Source of the DNA: Lindgomyces ingoldianus
Taxonomy: Eukaryota; Ascomycota; Dothideomycetes; Pleosporales; Lindgomycetaceae
Direction of reading: 5' to 3'
NCBI RefSeq assembly: GCF_010093535.1
Contig: NW_022985183.1
Location: forward strand, 470,956-534,955
DNA: 64,000 nucleotides
Shown here in pieces: positions 11,925 to 23,988 of this stretch. Below the pieces are notes generated by a model that did not search any database, was not told the origin of the DNA, and saw nothing but the letters and a program-made list of their open reading frames with translations. Numbering within the stretch: the stretch's first letter is position 1; the number at the start of each line of letters is the position of its first letter. Made by a program: the position numbers and the translations under genes.

Positions 11925-12050
11925 GCAATTTGCTGCAACATGCTGCAACATGCTGCAAAATGCTGCAATTTGCTGCAAAATGCTGCAATTTGCTGCAACA
12001 TGCTGCAAAATGCTGCAACATGCTGCAAAATGCTGCAATTTGCAGCAACA
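11925..12050. repeat. 10-bp minisatellite, right block
   Basis: About twelve further units of TGCTGCAANN (NN = CA, TT or AA), ending with TGCAGCAACA. With the left block this LTR holds about 18 units, against two or three in the right LTR (near 17005-17031), so the array expanded after the Copia insertion. Confidence 0.95.
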
Positions 12051-12316
12051 TACTGTTCGAGCTTATTGCTCGTACNNNNNNNNNNNNNNNNNNNNNNNNN
12101 NNNNNNNNNNNNNNNNNNNNNNNNNNNNNNNNNNNNNNNNNNNNNNNNNNNNNNNNNNNNNNNNNNNNNNNNNNNNNNNNNNNNNNNNNNNNNNNNNNNN
12201 NNNNNNNNNNNNNNNNNNNNNNNNNNNNNNNNNNNNNNNNNNNNNNNNNNNNNNNNNNNNNNNNNNNNNNNNNNNGAGAGACTTCCTGTCGGAGCCAGTG
12301 GTTATGGATGTTGACA
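11933..12316 (-). repeat. Left LTR of the Copia element, second part (contains gap)
   Basis: It continues the LTR after the nested insertion. The stretch 12041-12075 (TGCAGCAACATACTGTT, then GCTTATTGCTCGTAC) matches 17021-17055. After the gap, 12281-12316 aligns loosely with 17083-17116 and ends TGACA at the same relative point. Confidence 0.75.
12076..12275. other. Assembly gap (200 N)
   Basis: A round 200-N run, probably a placeholder of unknown true length, directly after the expanded minisatellite in the LTR. Confidence 0.97.
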
Positions 12317-15300
12317 TGTCGGAGCTTAGTTTAAAGTTGAGATATCTCTTTGTTTACTAGTTAGATTGTCTGCTTGTTGTTGCACTAGATTATAATAGTT
12401 AAATTAGGCATCTTAACCTACAGTTTGTTAAAAAGCATTCTTATAAACATAGCTTCCTTAGTAACTTAGAACAGTGTAAGTAATTCTACTTCTGTTGTTA
12501 ATGTTATAACTGTATTTTATTTATTTGCTTGCTATGCAATCTATTTACTAAATAGTTAAATAATGTAGCCTTAAAAGCTCTTTCTATCTAGTGTATTGTC
12601 TACAAATAACGCATTGCTTGCTACTATAAGGTAGTCTTCTCCTTCTAATTAGAGTGCGTACGTCCGTGTCGCATGTAGGTACAGGATGACTTAATCAGCT
12701 GCATCCTAATGGTTAGATGCAGGATTCGTGAGAAACTGTGCGAGGCGTAATGTAGTAAAGGCGATGTCTAGTCTTATAGTAACTACTGCAAAGAGCAGAG
12801 ATCTAATCTTCTGCTAATATTAATTTACCTCTAATAGGGTTGTAAAACTAGATTACAGCATAAGTTTAATCCTACTTATAGGTGTAGCATGCTGTAGGTT
12901 CTTTCTGTTAGCTAGCCTAGCTATCTTATTAATATATAAGGCCTGTAATAGCTAAATTATTTATTACTGTTAATCTCTAATAATCTTAACTCCTAAGAAC
13001 TATTATAGGTCCTTGCCTCTTATTAGGGTATACTTCTCTTATAACTAGTCTACTACACGCTATGCATCTGCTTTAGAGCCTTTCCTGTGCGCAATAATAA
13101 GGTTGTCTACATAGAAAAAGACAAATATTCTAGCTTTAGTTATGCAGCAGAGTTTATGTAGAACAGCTAAAAACCTAAGGCCTTTAAAAGTTATTATAAA
13201 ATAGTGTTACTAGAGTAAAGAAGAAATTTATAGGCTATATAGTGCTTTTTAAAGCTTTAGTATTATACCTAGTTTCTAATAGCCTCTTAGCATCTGCATG
13301 TAGATATTATAGTTAATTACTGCATGTATAAACACGTTAGTTATGTTGTATTGTTTAAGCTTTAAGTTAAAGCGTGTAGATATTACTATTAGCATTTAAA
13401 ATAAGTGTTCTGCTAGGGTAGCAGCGTAGGTATCTTGTGTAGTAATGTTTCTCTATTAATTACTATAGACTACTAGTTGCACCTTACATCTTTGTAATCT
13501 ATAGTGCTTGTTAAGCTTGTAGGTGTACACCTACATATAATCTAGAATCTGCTGTCTAGCTGCCTTAATTAGCTTTGTCTAGACCTCTATCTAAAATTTT
13601 ATTATCTAATAACTATCTAGGTGTGTTCTTTCTACTGCCTTAAACATCTTATGTAGAGAGTACTTCTTTAGTTACTTTTAAGTTAATAGTAGAAGTAGCA
13701 GCTAGCTTTTATAAAGTGTCTTTCTTTTAAATAGCATTTTTATTAATGCTGCTTTATTTAGTGTTTTGCTACTATGCTTTTTTACACTTTTAGATCTTAT
13801 GCTAGCTATAAAGGCTGCAGCCTATAGTATAGTTTTTAACAACTTTATTTAGCTTAGCTTTAGTGCTACTCTAGCTATTAACTACATAAGCAATGCTGCA
13901 GGTAGTAGAGTGTTTAAAGAAGATAAATAGTTATCTCTAATCTTTCTTTTTTAATAGTGGCCTAGTAGGTTTACTTTATTAAAATTTAATATATTATCTA
14001 TAGTGTTGTCTTTATAAAATAACTCTATCTTTAGCTAATAACTAGGTGTTAGAAGCTTAATTATTCTAATATATATAGTAATTTTCTTTACTATGTTATA
14101 TATAAGGTTATTTATTAGGTCTTTAAGCTTACTACTAAAGATTAAGTGTTTATTAAAAATAACATTATATGTATAGATTACTTTTGCTAGCAGTAGTATT
14201 TATACACAGTAGATGTTTAATAATTAGTACTTAACTAGATATCTAATCTACACCTTTAGGTCTAGCCTCTGTAGCTTAGATTTATTCTAATGTGTGTTAT
14301 TAGTTATTATAAATGCTTTATAGCTATAAGCTTTTAAATGTGTAAAGCTTAGCTTTTAAATTAATATAATAACTTTATTATTTAAAGCTACTTATGTAAA
14401 GAAGATCTTATATAATGTCTTTTAGTTATTAGCATAGTTTAGCGTTTAATTGTATAGGTATACACTAGCTCTAGTAATGTATAGCTATATGTTCTATAGT
14501 AGGTTAGCATCTAGTTGCATAGCTTATAACTTTTTCTTATTTACACTTTTTAAGCATTTAGCTTCTTTGTTCTAGGCTTATATATCTAGTGCTAAAGGCT
14601 TAATAGTTATTTTATGTAATGTTAGCTAGCATTTTACCTCTAGTTTTACTATTATAATCTTATTATTAGCTTTAATAACTTTTACACTAATATTATAATA
14701 GTTTTTTAAAAAAAATAAAGATTATAAAAGCTTTAATAATTAATTTAGTAGGCTTATTATTTTTAAAGTAAAAGTCTTACTAAAGGCTAAAATACTTATT
14801 AGTAATTAGCATTTAACTTTGCTTTTTTATAATGCTCTATGCTTTATATGCATAGAAATTAATTAATAGTTTTTTACTAGGTCTACTATTACTAATTTAT
14901 AGTGTACAGCTAATTTATTATTATATCTTAGCTTTACTATATAAGTTATATTAAACTGTTGTAATTTTTTTAATTTACACCCCCTTAGCTTACTATATAA
15001 AGTGTTAAAGTGTAGCTAGTCTAGGGTGTCTAAGACACTTATGCTATAGCTTTATAAATGCTTTTTATAGACTATGTTTAGTTCTTATGTTAATTATGTG
15101 TGTATAATATAAGCTCTTTTATAGTAGATAGTACTTTAACACTTATTAGCTATAGATCTTTATAAAATCTTTAATTATTATTTTATTTAAAGCCTTTAAA
15201 GTAGTTAGCTCTACTTATATGTCCTACTAGATTTCTTTTTATTATAGTAGGCAGAACAAGACTAGGTTGCACAGCAGGTCTAGGCACAGTGCAGTGTTAT

Positions 15301-16815
15301 GTAGTATAAGACTATATGCTTAACTATGTGTTTTATGCTTACTTTTTAAGCTTAGTGTAATTAATTTATAGCTTTAAATTTATATATAAGAGTTTTTAAA
15401 CTAAATAAAGTTTTCTAGTATTAGTAAATAATAGTTATAAATTTAATTAAAATTATTTATAATATAGCATGTTAAGCTTAAGTTAAGGATAAATAATTTT
15501 TTTAGTAAATATTTATTCTAGTTTAAATTAACTATAGCTAGCAATATAGCTGCTTTAACTTTTAATACTTTTTAGCTTTTAAGTTAGTCTTCTTATATCT
15601 TTAGCATAGGTGTATATAAACTTTTTAGAATTAGTATTTTTAAATTATGTCTACACTGCTTTTTTAGTAGGCCTTAAAATTCTAAGTTATGCTTATGCTT
15701 TAATGCTATAAGCTTTTTAACTTTTTTATTTAGCATCTACTAGTCTAGTGCTTTGTCTAAATAGACATAGAAGTAGTTCTTTAATACATAGATATGTCTA
15801 CATGTAGGATATTTAGTGCCTTCTGTTTTAGTAAGTTTCTAGCTTAAAAATAACTTTCTATTATTTTTTTAATAACATTAATGTTAAGGTTTACTTTATT
15901 TTCTTAACATTATAACTTTTACACTATAGGTGTTCTTATTTATGCCTTAAGTAGTCTTTTTACTTTTAGTAAAGTATAATAAGTTATCTGTTATAAAAGC
16001 AGCTTTATGCTTTTTTATATATATTAAATAATTTAATATTATATGTTTTTAAAAGCGCTTTATTATTTTTTTTTAATTTATGTTTAGTGTAAACTATTTG
16101 CTTTTCTAAAAAGTTATAGACTAATAAGGGGTAACTTTATTTATAGTAGTTAAAAAGTCTTTTATAACAGCATTAAACTATGTTGTTTCTAGAACATTTT
16201 ATGTCTCTACTTCTATAGCAGCGTAATTATACTCTGCTAGCTATAAGTTCTATATGCTTACGTTTCTTAGCAGCTTTAGAGATGTATTATATTAGTTGTG
16301 CACATATTCTTGTTTAAATTAGTTGTTAACGCCTACTATAGCTTTAAAGTTTATAATCTACTATCTAAGTAGTTAATCTAGGGAACAGCATGTATACTGC
16401 AGATGCGGGCTAACTATTAACTAGATAAAGATAATAATCTGTTAAAAGCTTAATTACTTTTTTTTATAATTATGTTTATTACTCTTGTACTTATTAGCCT
16501 TAATTTTATAGTATTTAATAGCTTTTTTAAAGGCTCTAACACTACTTATTAATAGCTTGTTTATGTGCATAGGCGTTTTAATATTAGAGGCTAGTAAAAA
16601 CTTAGCTATTAGCAGCATCTCTAGAGCTCTTAGTTTAGAGATCATTTAGATAGTTAACTTAGGATCCACTTGCGGCCAGATGCTGTGCGCTACACATCTC
16701 AATTGCAGCTGCATCATCCAGGCTCTGTAGTCGGTGTGGTCTCGAAGGACGACTGTCGCGTCTCAAGGAGGCTGGGTGGCTATTTTGTATTAATGGAGGC
16801 ACTAAGACTCTTAAT
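12317..16815 (-). pseudogene. Copia gag-pol remains (GAG-pre-integrase, reverse transcriptase)
   Basis: On the minus strand a reverse-transcriptase segment reads VYTYKLNKH (13504-13530), then later FVFFYVDNLIIAHR (13084-13125). The latter is the Copia YVDD box with its second Asp changed to Asn, a GAC/GAT to AAC change typical of RIP. Text after it (EKYTLIRGKDL) matches the post-box region of fungal Copia RTs. Near 14,900-15,043 a GAG-pre-integrase-like block reads HKCLRHPRLATL followed by AKGV and YSKAK. It lies in another frame from the RT, so at least one indel exists. Stops are dense. RNase H would lie at 12,317-12,950, and gag near 16,000-16,650. Confidence 0.82.
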
Positions 16816-17116
16816 TGTTAGATTAAAGCACTATTTCTAGGCTTCCTAAGATAAATAATAGGTTTAGATATAATATATAGGATAATAATTAATTGTATTA
16901 ATTATGTTAATTTTTTAATCCTTTTTCTGCTCTACTTGTGTTGCTTAGCTTTTGTTTTTTTTAATCTAAGTCCCTTGCGCACTAGCCCTATGCGCGACTA
17001 GCTTGCAACATGCTGCAATTTGCAGCAACATACTGTTTAAGCTTATTGCTCGTACTATGTAGCCGCTTTTCGTCAAACGTTCCTCCTGTCTTGACAGTAG
17101 GTGCGCATATCTGACA
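16816..17116 (-). repeat. Right LTR of the Copia element (301 bp), RIP-mutated
   Basis: It begins TGTTAGATT and ends TGACA. Compared with the left LTR, the changes are C to T and G to A. For the minus-strand element this is the 5' LTR. The adjoining 16,660-16,815 has normal composition and is the expected leader, but I could not match a primer-binding site. Confidence 0.85.
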
Positions 17117-17215
17117 TAAGTATATTAGTTATTAATAAAAAAAAGTGCTTGCTTTTTTAACCTACTATTTACTATTACTATAAAGATTATAAATAAAGTA
17201 GGATTATATTATCAC

Positions 17216-17500
17216 AGCTATGTAGGCAAACTACTTACACACCTAAGTTACTTACTTTTACTAAGACTATACTAAACTACTCTTTTTACACTAACGTACA
17301 CTATAGGCAAGTTGCTTACACACCTAAGTTATTTACTTTTACTAAAACTACACTAAGCTACTCTTTTTACACTAATGTATTCCTAATAATACTACTTAAA
17401 TGTGTTAAAGAAATGTTAGCTATAGCTTATACTTTAAGCTTTTAAATAAAACGTAACACTTTTTAAGTAATAAATTGTCTATAGGCTAATACTAACAAGA
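17216..17500. mobile_element. Two nested left ends of mariner-like elements
   Basis: Two near-identical stretches follow one another: 17222-17292 and 17293-17380, each with a GGCAA-to-CTTACACACCTAAGTTA core and an ACTACTCTTTTTACACTAA tail. Both are inverted relative to the end at 365-437. The first is cut where the second starts (TA then ACGTACAC), which looks like insertion of one copy into the terminal repeat of another at a TA. The second peters out around 17,490 in unrelated, GC-normal sequence. Confidence 0.6.
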
Positions 17501-17617
17501 AAGAAGCAGATTAAAGAGCATTACAGGCGACTCACCATGCTCTAAGTCTAAGATCAGGGAGGGTTTCTGATTTAGGATTAGGACACTAAAAGAATTTTTG
17601 TTGTCTAGTTAGAGATA

Positions 17618-18748
17618 ACGTACCTAACAGGTTGGCTGGCTACACAGGTTGGCCAGCTACTTTTGCTAAGCCCCTACTAAAACTACCCTATTCTCTTGCA
17701 AAATAGCCTACTTTAGCCCTATATAAAGTAATACAACATAAGATATTATTTAGAGTCTACTTTTACTACTTACTTATATGTACATAAGTTATGCCTAGTT
17801 TAATTACACTGCTTATATTACTTTTAACTTAGCTTACTTTTTTTAGTGCGCACTTGCGTCTTTAGCTTCTTTTTATTACTACGCGCTCTAAACTTCTTTA
17901 GAGTAGTTAGACAAGCTTTATTTTTAACTATTAAAGTTTTTTTTACCTAAATCTGCTTTCTTTTATATAATCTATGTTACATAGTAGCTTTATTTACTGC
18001 TTAAAGCTTTATAATTTTATAGCCTACTTTATTATATTAATGCTCTAGATAACTATTATTTACTTTTTATTACTTTACTATATTACCTTTAGCTGTTTTT
18101 ATCTTTCTAAAGCTATAATAACTACTCTAGTTAATATCTAGCTTATTATTAAGCTTAACTTATTAAAGTTATACTTATTTTTATTTTAGATACTATACTT
18201 AGCTTTTATATTAGCTACTAAGTAAAACTAGCCTTAGATAACCTCTAGATTCTTATAAAGCGCTTTTTTATAATTATACTTATAATTAAACTTTATTATA
18301 AACTTAAAGCAGTGCTTAACCTACATACTAGGCTAGTTTAAGCTAACCTAGCCTAGATTACACTTTATAGGCAAGAAATTAGCTATATTAGCTATAGTTA
18401 TAAGCCTAAAAAGAAATCTGCGTGTAATAAGCTTAAGTATGTACTTAATAACTACTTTTTTTTAAGCTTAGTTAGATTCTTTAATTTAGGCTAGCATTCT
18501 ACTTATAAAGGCTATCTAGCGCGTTAATTGCTTAGTGTTATATAAAAGACATTATAAATAGCTGTAGCATGTTATAAGAAAAGTTTTAAGTTTTATTTAA
18601 AAGCCTAAAAAGCAAGCTGTATTTAACATTCTTTAGAAGATTTAATCTAGTGTTGTTGTTAAAGCATTATGTAGATAGGTAGAGTTTAGTAGGGGCTTAG
18701 CAAAAGTGGCCGGCTAACCTGTGTGGCCGGCCAACCTGTTAGGTACGT
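17618..18748. mobile_element. Complete RIP-degraded Tc1/mariner-like element (1.13 kb)
   Basis: Inverted ends of at least 58 bp: the left begins ACGTACCTAACAGG and the right ends CCTGTTAGGTACGT, with TA on both sides (17616-17617 and 18749-18750). Each end contains a tandem pair of a roughly 16-bp motif (ACAGGTTGGCTGGCTAC and ACAGGTTGGCCAGCTAC on the left). At 1.13 kb it is short for an autonomous Tc1 or Fot1 element and carries no open transposase frame, so it may be a deletion derivative or fully mutated. Confidence 0.8.
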
Positions 18749-18750
18749 TA

Positions 18751-19151
18751 TAGCTTTATAATTATTAGAATGCGGACCTTCACCAAGCTTTTCTGTGTTT
18801 ATTCTAAAGTATAGAAGTTAGAAAGTGTTTAAAGATCTAGACAGGGTGATTTACTAAGTTTATATAGGAAATTCAAAGTTGTTGGGGTGATCGGTGGTAC
18901 TATCGCATTAAGAATAGGCGCTGGTCGAGATAACAAATGGGCCTCGGAGGTGTGAATTAGATCCCCCGTGTCGCTATCATATGTAGCGTGTTCGCGTGGT
19001 GCAACTTAACCCCGTGAAGCTTAGGGGCATTGAGGGGTAGATAGGAATGGGGATGATGGGAGGAGAGGCTTGCTAGATGGGGGATCGGAGAGAAGTGAAT
19101 TGTTTTAGGGGTGTAATTTAAAGAAATGATATTGAGGATTGGAGATACGTT
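18751..19151. other. Boundary between the RIP block and gene-bearing DNA
   Basis: Base composition becomes normal from about 18,770 onward. No gene was seen. This is the 3' flank of the methyltransferase. Confidence 0.5.
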
Positions 19152-20112
19152 TTATGTCCTTACTGCTTCCACAACGACGAATGTCGGGCGCTCTAACCAC
19201 CGCGCCCAATACTGCGTCGCCATCCTCTCATCATCAGGCACAACAGGATCACTCCATTTCAACCTCAATCCCGCCTTCGCCGCACATCTCTCATAAACAT
19301 CTTTCTTGAACTGAAACACATCGAATTGAATGGCAAACTCGGTATGCGCGACCACCCTTGCTGTAATCCCAAGGTCTTCCCCACTCCCTCCCGGCTCCTT
19401 GTACTCAGGATCCAACACCAAAATATCCAGCCCATAAAAATCCATCTTTGGTTCCTTCATCTTAGGGTCATTCACGTTCGTTGTAATTCCCACAAATCTT
19501 CCGTCTGGTTTCAAATTTTCTCCAATGACACGGAACATGGAAACTAGTTCTTCCTGCGTCCCTGCATAGTTGAGAAACCAGCCTGCGAAGATGAGATCGA
19601 AGGGTTCTGGCTTTGGGTCTAGCGGCTTGCTACAGTCAGCGACAGCGAAGTGGAGAGCTGGGTATGAGGAGGGTGGGTATGTGGTTTTTGCGCCAGAGAT
19701 CATGGTGGAGGAAATGTCGTAGCCGTGAACGGAGGATGCGCCTAGGGTGTGGAGGAGGTGAGTGTAGCGGCCTGTGCCGCATGCTAGGTCTTCGTGGGGT
19801 GTTAGTATAGGATGTAACTAGAATTCATACCACTGGGTGTGGATATTAGAATACGTCGTAACTAGCAAGCTTACTAGTCACGTGTTCATTACCAAATCGA
19901 GCAGAAAGCATTCCATGTTTATGTTCTTGAAGAAGACTTTTAAACTTACCCAGACAACGTAATCCCTTAATACCTCCCACCGCCGCTACAACCGACGGTT
20001 TTTCAGGTTGCACAGCAGGAAGTTCATGCATATAATTATACTTCGTCCCAATCTTATCATATTGCGTATTCTGCGTGCTCGGAAACTTCTCAGTGCTTGA
20101 CTCCGAAGCCAT
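19152..20112 (-). CDS. SAM-dependent methyltransferase (class I fold)
   Basis: Predicted 266 aa in two exons (20112-19950 and 19789-19152) with a 160-bp intron (GTAAGT donor, AG acceptor at 19790). The splice joins ...LRCL to DLACGTGRYTHLL, which is the SAM-binding motif I. A following acidic strand end (HGYDISSTMI) and the post-motif block FDLIFAGWFLNYA fit a class I methyltransferase of the fungal LaeA/UbiE-like type. The start was chosen at MASESSTEKFP; an upstream in-frame ATG (20172) would add 20 residues of unlikely sequence. The N-terminus (IGTKYNYMHELPAVQPEKPSV) is typical of fungal small-molecule methyltransferases. The substrate cannot be told, and no biosynthetic cluster surrounds the gene. 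Confidence 0.85.
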
Positions 20113-22352
20113 GCTTGTTCCAGTTCTCGTCTGAAACCCCAAGGCGTGCTGTGAGTTACACCCTTCAATCAATACAATTGGTGAGAAGGGGGATCAGCAC
20201 CAGCTTGACACAAAGGGTGCTGTGGGTGAAGATGACGGCACGGTTCCACAGCGTTGGGACGGGCGAGAGGAAGAGGTACGATACGGTGGAGGGATGATGG
20301 ATGTTCCGAAGGTGGGGTAATTGTGGGTATTTTGCGCTTCTGTTGTTAGCTTAGTGCTATGCCTAGGTAGTGTTAGCTCTTGCTGGGCATGCTGGGCATC
20401 GTAACAATCGATGCGGGAGGTTTGTTGTTCGGTCAATGAGGTTTTGTGTAGCAAAATAGCTGTGACCAAAATCGTTTCGGTCTAAAATCTCGGGCCTTTC
20501 AACTTCGGCATTCATATCTGGCAACGGGCTCCTTTCATGGAGGGTTCCGAGAATCGAGTGCGGATCGTGCCGAAGAGCATAGGAATTCCTAATTTGGCAA
20601 CCCGAAGATCATGCCTCAACATGGTTTAACATCCACACGATTGAGAGGCAGTCGATGTTTACAGCATCTTGTCACCTAACGTGAATCATGACAGAGATTT
20701 GCATCCTCTTGATGCTCCCGCTAACTCTAGCGAGAGATTTAAAAGATAATCTCTATTCTAAATATGTTCCACTTTGTGTGATAAGCTGTTGTATGCATGG
20801 TTGCCTATATATATACACTCAAAGGGTCCGATGGAATCAATATGCCAAACCACATCAACTTCCTCTTGCCCTCATTCCCATTCACCCTTCTTATCCCCCT
20901 TCCCATCCTCTTAAACTCCTAGTAAATTCACCATCTCACAGGCCCTAAATGAAACACCTTATGCAGTACTGCTATATTCCCCTCAACGGGCGACTCGACT
21001 AACCACGTCAATTCATCGCTCGGGAACTCCGTGACATAGCCTTTCACACTCCCAAATTCTTTGATACCAGCTACAATCTCACAGATAGACTTTCCGCCGT
21101 GAACCAAGACATGTTGTGGGTAGTGAGGAGGTTGGAGTATGATATTGTGATGTGAATTAGGCTAGTGAGGGCGATTGTGAATCGGGATGGTTGATTTTGT
21201 TTGGTGAAGGCCATGGTGTGTCACGAATAGATTGTGTTTTCCTTGGGGGTTCAGAAGACCCAAAGGGAAGGAATGTAGTGGGCATTGAATAGAAGTCGGA
21301 TGCGTAATCGCCACAGTTTTCCCACAGCATGAGGTGCTTCACTTAAGGCCATGTGGGATCGCAGAACAGGTAGGAGCTTAGGGAAGTAGTTTAGAGGGGG
21401 AGGAGATAGGAACAGTAGCCCAGGCCTCACATAAGCCAAAAAAATATATCGAAACTTGAAATTTGCCTCCTCAAATTCTGCACAGAAACCTTTCATTCCC
21501 AACACTCAGGCCCGCTTAAACCTTTCCCTTTGACCTACCATCAGAAAACTATCACAAACCTAAACAACAACAACAACAACACACATTTACATCTCCATCC
21601 ACTACGTCTCCATCGCCTATAGTATGCCTTGTTTCCATGCTCACTGGCTCCGCTTGACCGTTCGGATTTATTCAAAGGGAGTGCTATAGACTGATAATTA
21701 AGCGAAGATGCCAATCAGTATCACAAGTGCCACCGTTCTGCAGACACGAACTGTTTAGGCTAAGAAAGGAGTAAAAATCCCTAATTTCGCTTCCAACTCA
21801 TCCTTTATATAGAAAAAGGCCCTAAGCTTTTTTAGATTCTCAAGCTCAGGAGGGAAATCCGTGTCCACAAGCTCTTGCACAAAGCCGTCGAAAAAGGCAT
21901 CCGCCTTAAATTAGTGCACAGTGCTGAGGAGAAAAAGGTATACTGGGAGTTGAGGGAGATGGAGGAGTTGAAGAAAGCGGAGGAGGAGCATTTCCGGATC
22001 AAGAGGTTGGTGGAGAGGATGTAAGGGGTTGAAACCCGTTTTTCGGGATTGTGAGATTGTCCGATGATGATCAGAAAGTGTGTTAAATGTCGGCATTATC
22101 ATGAAGAGGGAATATGATGGCAGCGTGTTTCGAAGCATTAGGTGAGTTGTGGTATTTCAAGATTGGTCGTCATAAACAGGATTCGAAGTAGTACGAGACA
22201 CGGTGTTGATCGTCTATTCCCGCCGTAATGCTTGCAGGGCGATCGTATTGACACACAACGCAGGCACTGTAGTGAACTAAAGTCGTTACTTAACATATCA
22301 ATCAGGCGTAAATCGCGTACGAGATCTACTCTCGTGAACCACAAGGTAGTCC
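20113..22352. other. 2.2-kb spacer
   Basis: No convincing gene apart from a possible exon remnant at 21836-22024. A short CAA repeat occurs near 21565-21583. The short open frames on both strands have no recognisable features. Confidence 0.4.
21836..22024 (+). pseudogene. Charged coiled-coil-like exon remnant
   Basis: A 62-codon open stretch begins right after a good acceptor-like CTTTTTTAG and ends with TAA. It reads as alternating charged residues (for example EEKKVYWELREMEELKKAEEE). There is no ATG and no upstream partner exon was found. It may be the last exon of a lost gene or chance. Confidence 0.25.
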
Positions 22353-23988
22353 CTATGCCTTCTCTTTAACTTCAATTTCCTTCATCTCGTTCTTCTCGTC
22401 CTCGATGCCCTCCTCGATATCCTTCGCGATGATCTCGACGCCGGGAGGGCCAACAGTCTCGAAATGACGACCGCGTTTCTCGGGCCCCAGGGCTGTGGTC
22501 ACAATAATACCAGTGGCAATGATGGCGGTTGCGATACCCATTACAGGGCCATAAGCTGGCGCTTGTACACCTTTGCTAGTCGTAATCATCGTATTCTCAG
22601 CGATGGCATTCACAATTTGCGCGGATGGAGATGAGATCATGTTTCCGATCTGGTAGGTAATACCCGGGAAACTAGATCGGAACGCAGGAGGGGACAGTTC
22701 GTTCAAGTGGATTGGGATGACACCCCAAGCTCCTTGGACAAAGAATTGAATAAAAAAGCCGGAAGCAGAGAGGTTGCGCTCGCCTTCGGGAAGGATCCAA
22801 GCAGGGATCATTAAGGCAGACATAAATGCGGCGACGATAATGGTGCGGCGACGGCCGAAGAATTGGGAAAGATAGCCAATGATGGTGCCGCCAACGCAGG
22901 CACCAGTCTTCATGAGAATCGAAGCGCGGGTCGCAGGGGAGTTGGTGAGATGCTTTTGGGTAAGCATGAAGGTTGTGTAGCTGTCTTGGCTGGTATGCGA
23001 GTAGTAGTTGAACTGTGGATGATTAGTATGTAGTACTTGGAGCAAAAAGTGTAGAGAAGATCCGCTCACCCAGGTCATGAGAATGATACAGTAGATGCAC
23101 ATTTTCCACTCTTGAATCAGCATACGCTTTGTCTCCTTCCAGAACAAGCCGGGAGCCTTAGCCTTGTGGCCAGCCTTTCGAGCTTCAATGAATTGCCTCG
23201 ACTCCGGGAAACAGATCCGGACCAGACCAACCCCGATAGAAATACCAGCACCAACCCAGAAGACAGTCTTCCATGAGTCAGTGGATCCCCCTACTCCGAG
23301 GTTTACGCAAGCCGCAATAACGTAGCCGAACGAATAACCTTGTTGGAGGATACCGCTCATAAGACCTCTGGCGTTGACGCTGCGCTAGGGTAAGTTTTTA
23401 GACGATGGGAATTTGGGGAATGATTACTTACGGGCAGTTTTCCAAAGCCATGGCAATGGCATTGCCATAGACCCCTCCCATGAAGAGACCAAACAAGCTA
23501 CGCACAGCAAGGAACTGCTGAAACGTACCAGCGTAGATTGTAGCAATCTGGAGCAGGCCGAGAATGATCATATTGACAACCATGGGCCATTTCCGACCGA
23601 ATTTGTCTCCCGCAAGACCAAAGAAGGCAGCGCCCACAGAACGGAGAAGCAGAGTCAGTGTGATAGCTGTTGTGATATCGGTCTTAGAGCGGTGGTAGTA
23701 TTTCGAAAGCTTGACAGTTTGGATTGACAGGGCATGAAAGTCGAAGGCATCGGCGGTCCAAGCGGCGAAACCGACGATGAAGAAGAGCCAGTCCTTGATA
23801 CTGAGCTGGGCCAGGAGACTCACGGGGTCCTTTAATCTCTCAGGTGCTTGCCATTCTGTGTGCGTCTCCCCGAACTCATTGGTGACAACCACTCTCTGTT
23901 TCCACGTGAAGAGATCGCACCAGGACTGTTTAGCTGTAGCGAAGATACCCCTGGCAATTGGATCTGCGGGCTCGTTGGTAGCGGCCAT
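22353..23988 (-). CDS. JEN-family monocarboxylate/proton symporter (MFS)
   Basis: Predicted 508 aa in three exons (23988-23432, 23379-23070, 23012-22353) with 52- and 57-bp introns. It belongs to the major facilitator superfamily and has the JEN signature N-x-x-S-H-x-S-Q-D as NYYSHTSQDSYTT at residues 291-303, formed just after the second splice. DKFGRKWP in the first half and FFGRRR in the second half are the usual MFS loop motifs. JEN proteins (yeast Jen1, Kluyveromyces Jen2) import lactate, pyruvate, acetate or dicarboxylates with protons across the plasma membrane; which substrate applies here cannot be read from the sequence. The acidic, Lys-rich tail (EEGIEDEKNEMKEIEVKEK) suits ubiquitin-linked turnover, an inference. 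The length is normal for the family. Confidence 0.93.

Larger units (their letters stand above)
1377..17121 (-). mobile_element. Copia-type LTR retrotransposon, RIP-degraded, with a nested 10.3-kb insertion
   Basis: The 5-bp direct repeat TAAGT lies at 1377-1381 and 17117-17121, immediately outside two related LTRs that begin TGTTAGATT (1382 and 16816) and end TGACA (12316 and 17116). The internal region (12317-16815) carries Copia coding remains on the minus strand: a GAG-pre-integrase-like segment near 15,000 and a reverse transcriptase near 13,000-13,560, the order expected of Copia (integrase before RT). Removing the nested element at 1629-11924 gives about 5.4 kb including the gap, a normal Copia length. 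The matching target duplication shows that the outer ends belong to one insertion event and that the other insertion came later. Confidence 0.9.

Noticed and set aside
11640..12360. Open frames of 70-136 codons over the minisatellite and the N run
   Set aside because: They arise from the same repeat and from unknown bases read as X; no real coding evidence.
19152..19703. Methyltransferase as a single exon starting at the internal Met (19703)
   Set aside because: That start would lack the SAM-binding motif, which lies in the same frame just upstream and joins a good N-terminal exon.
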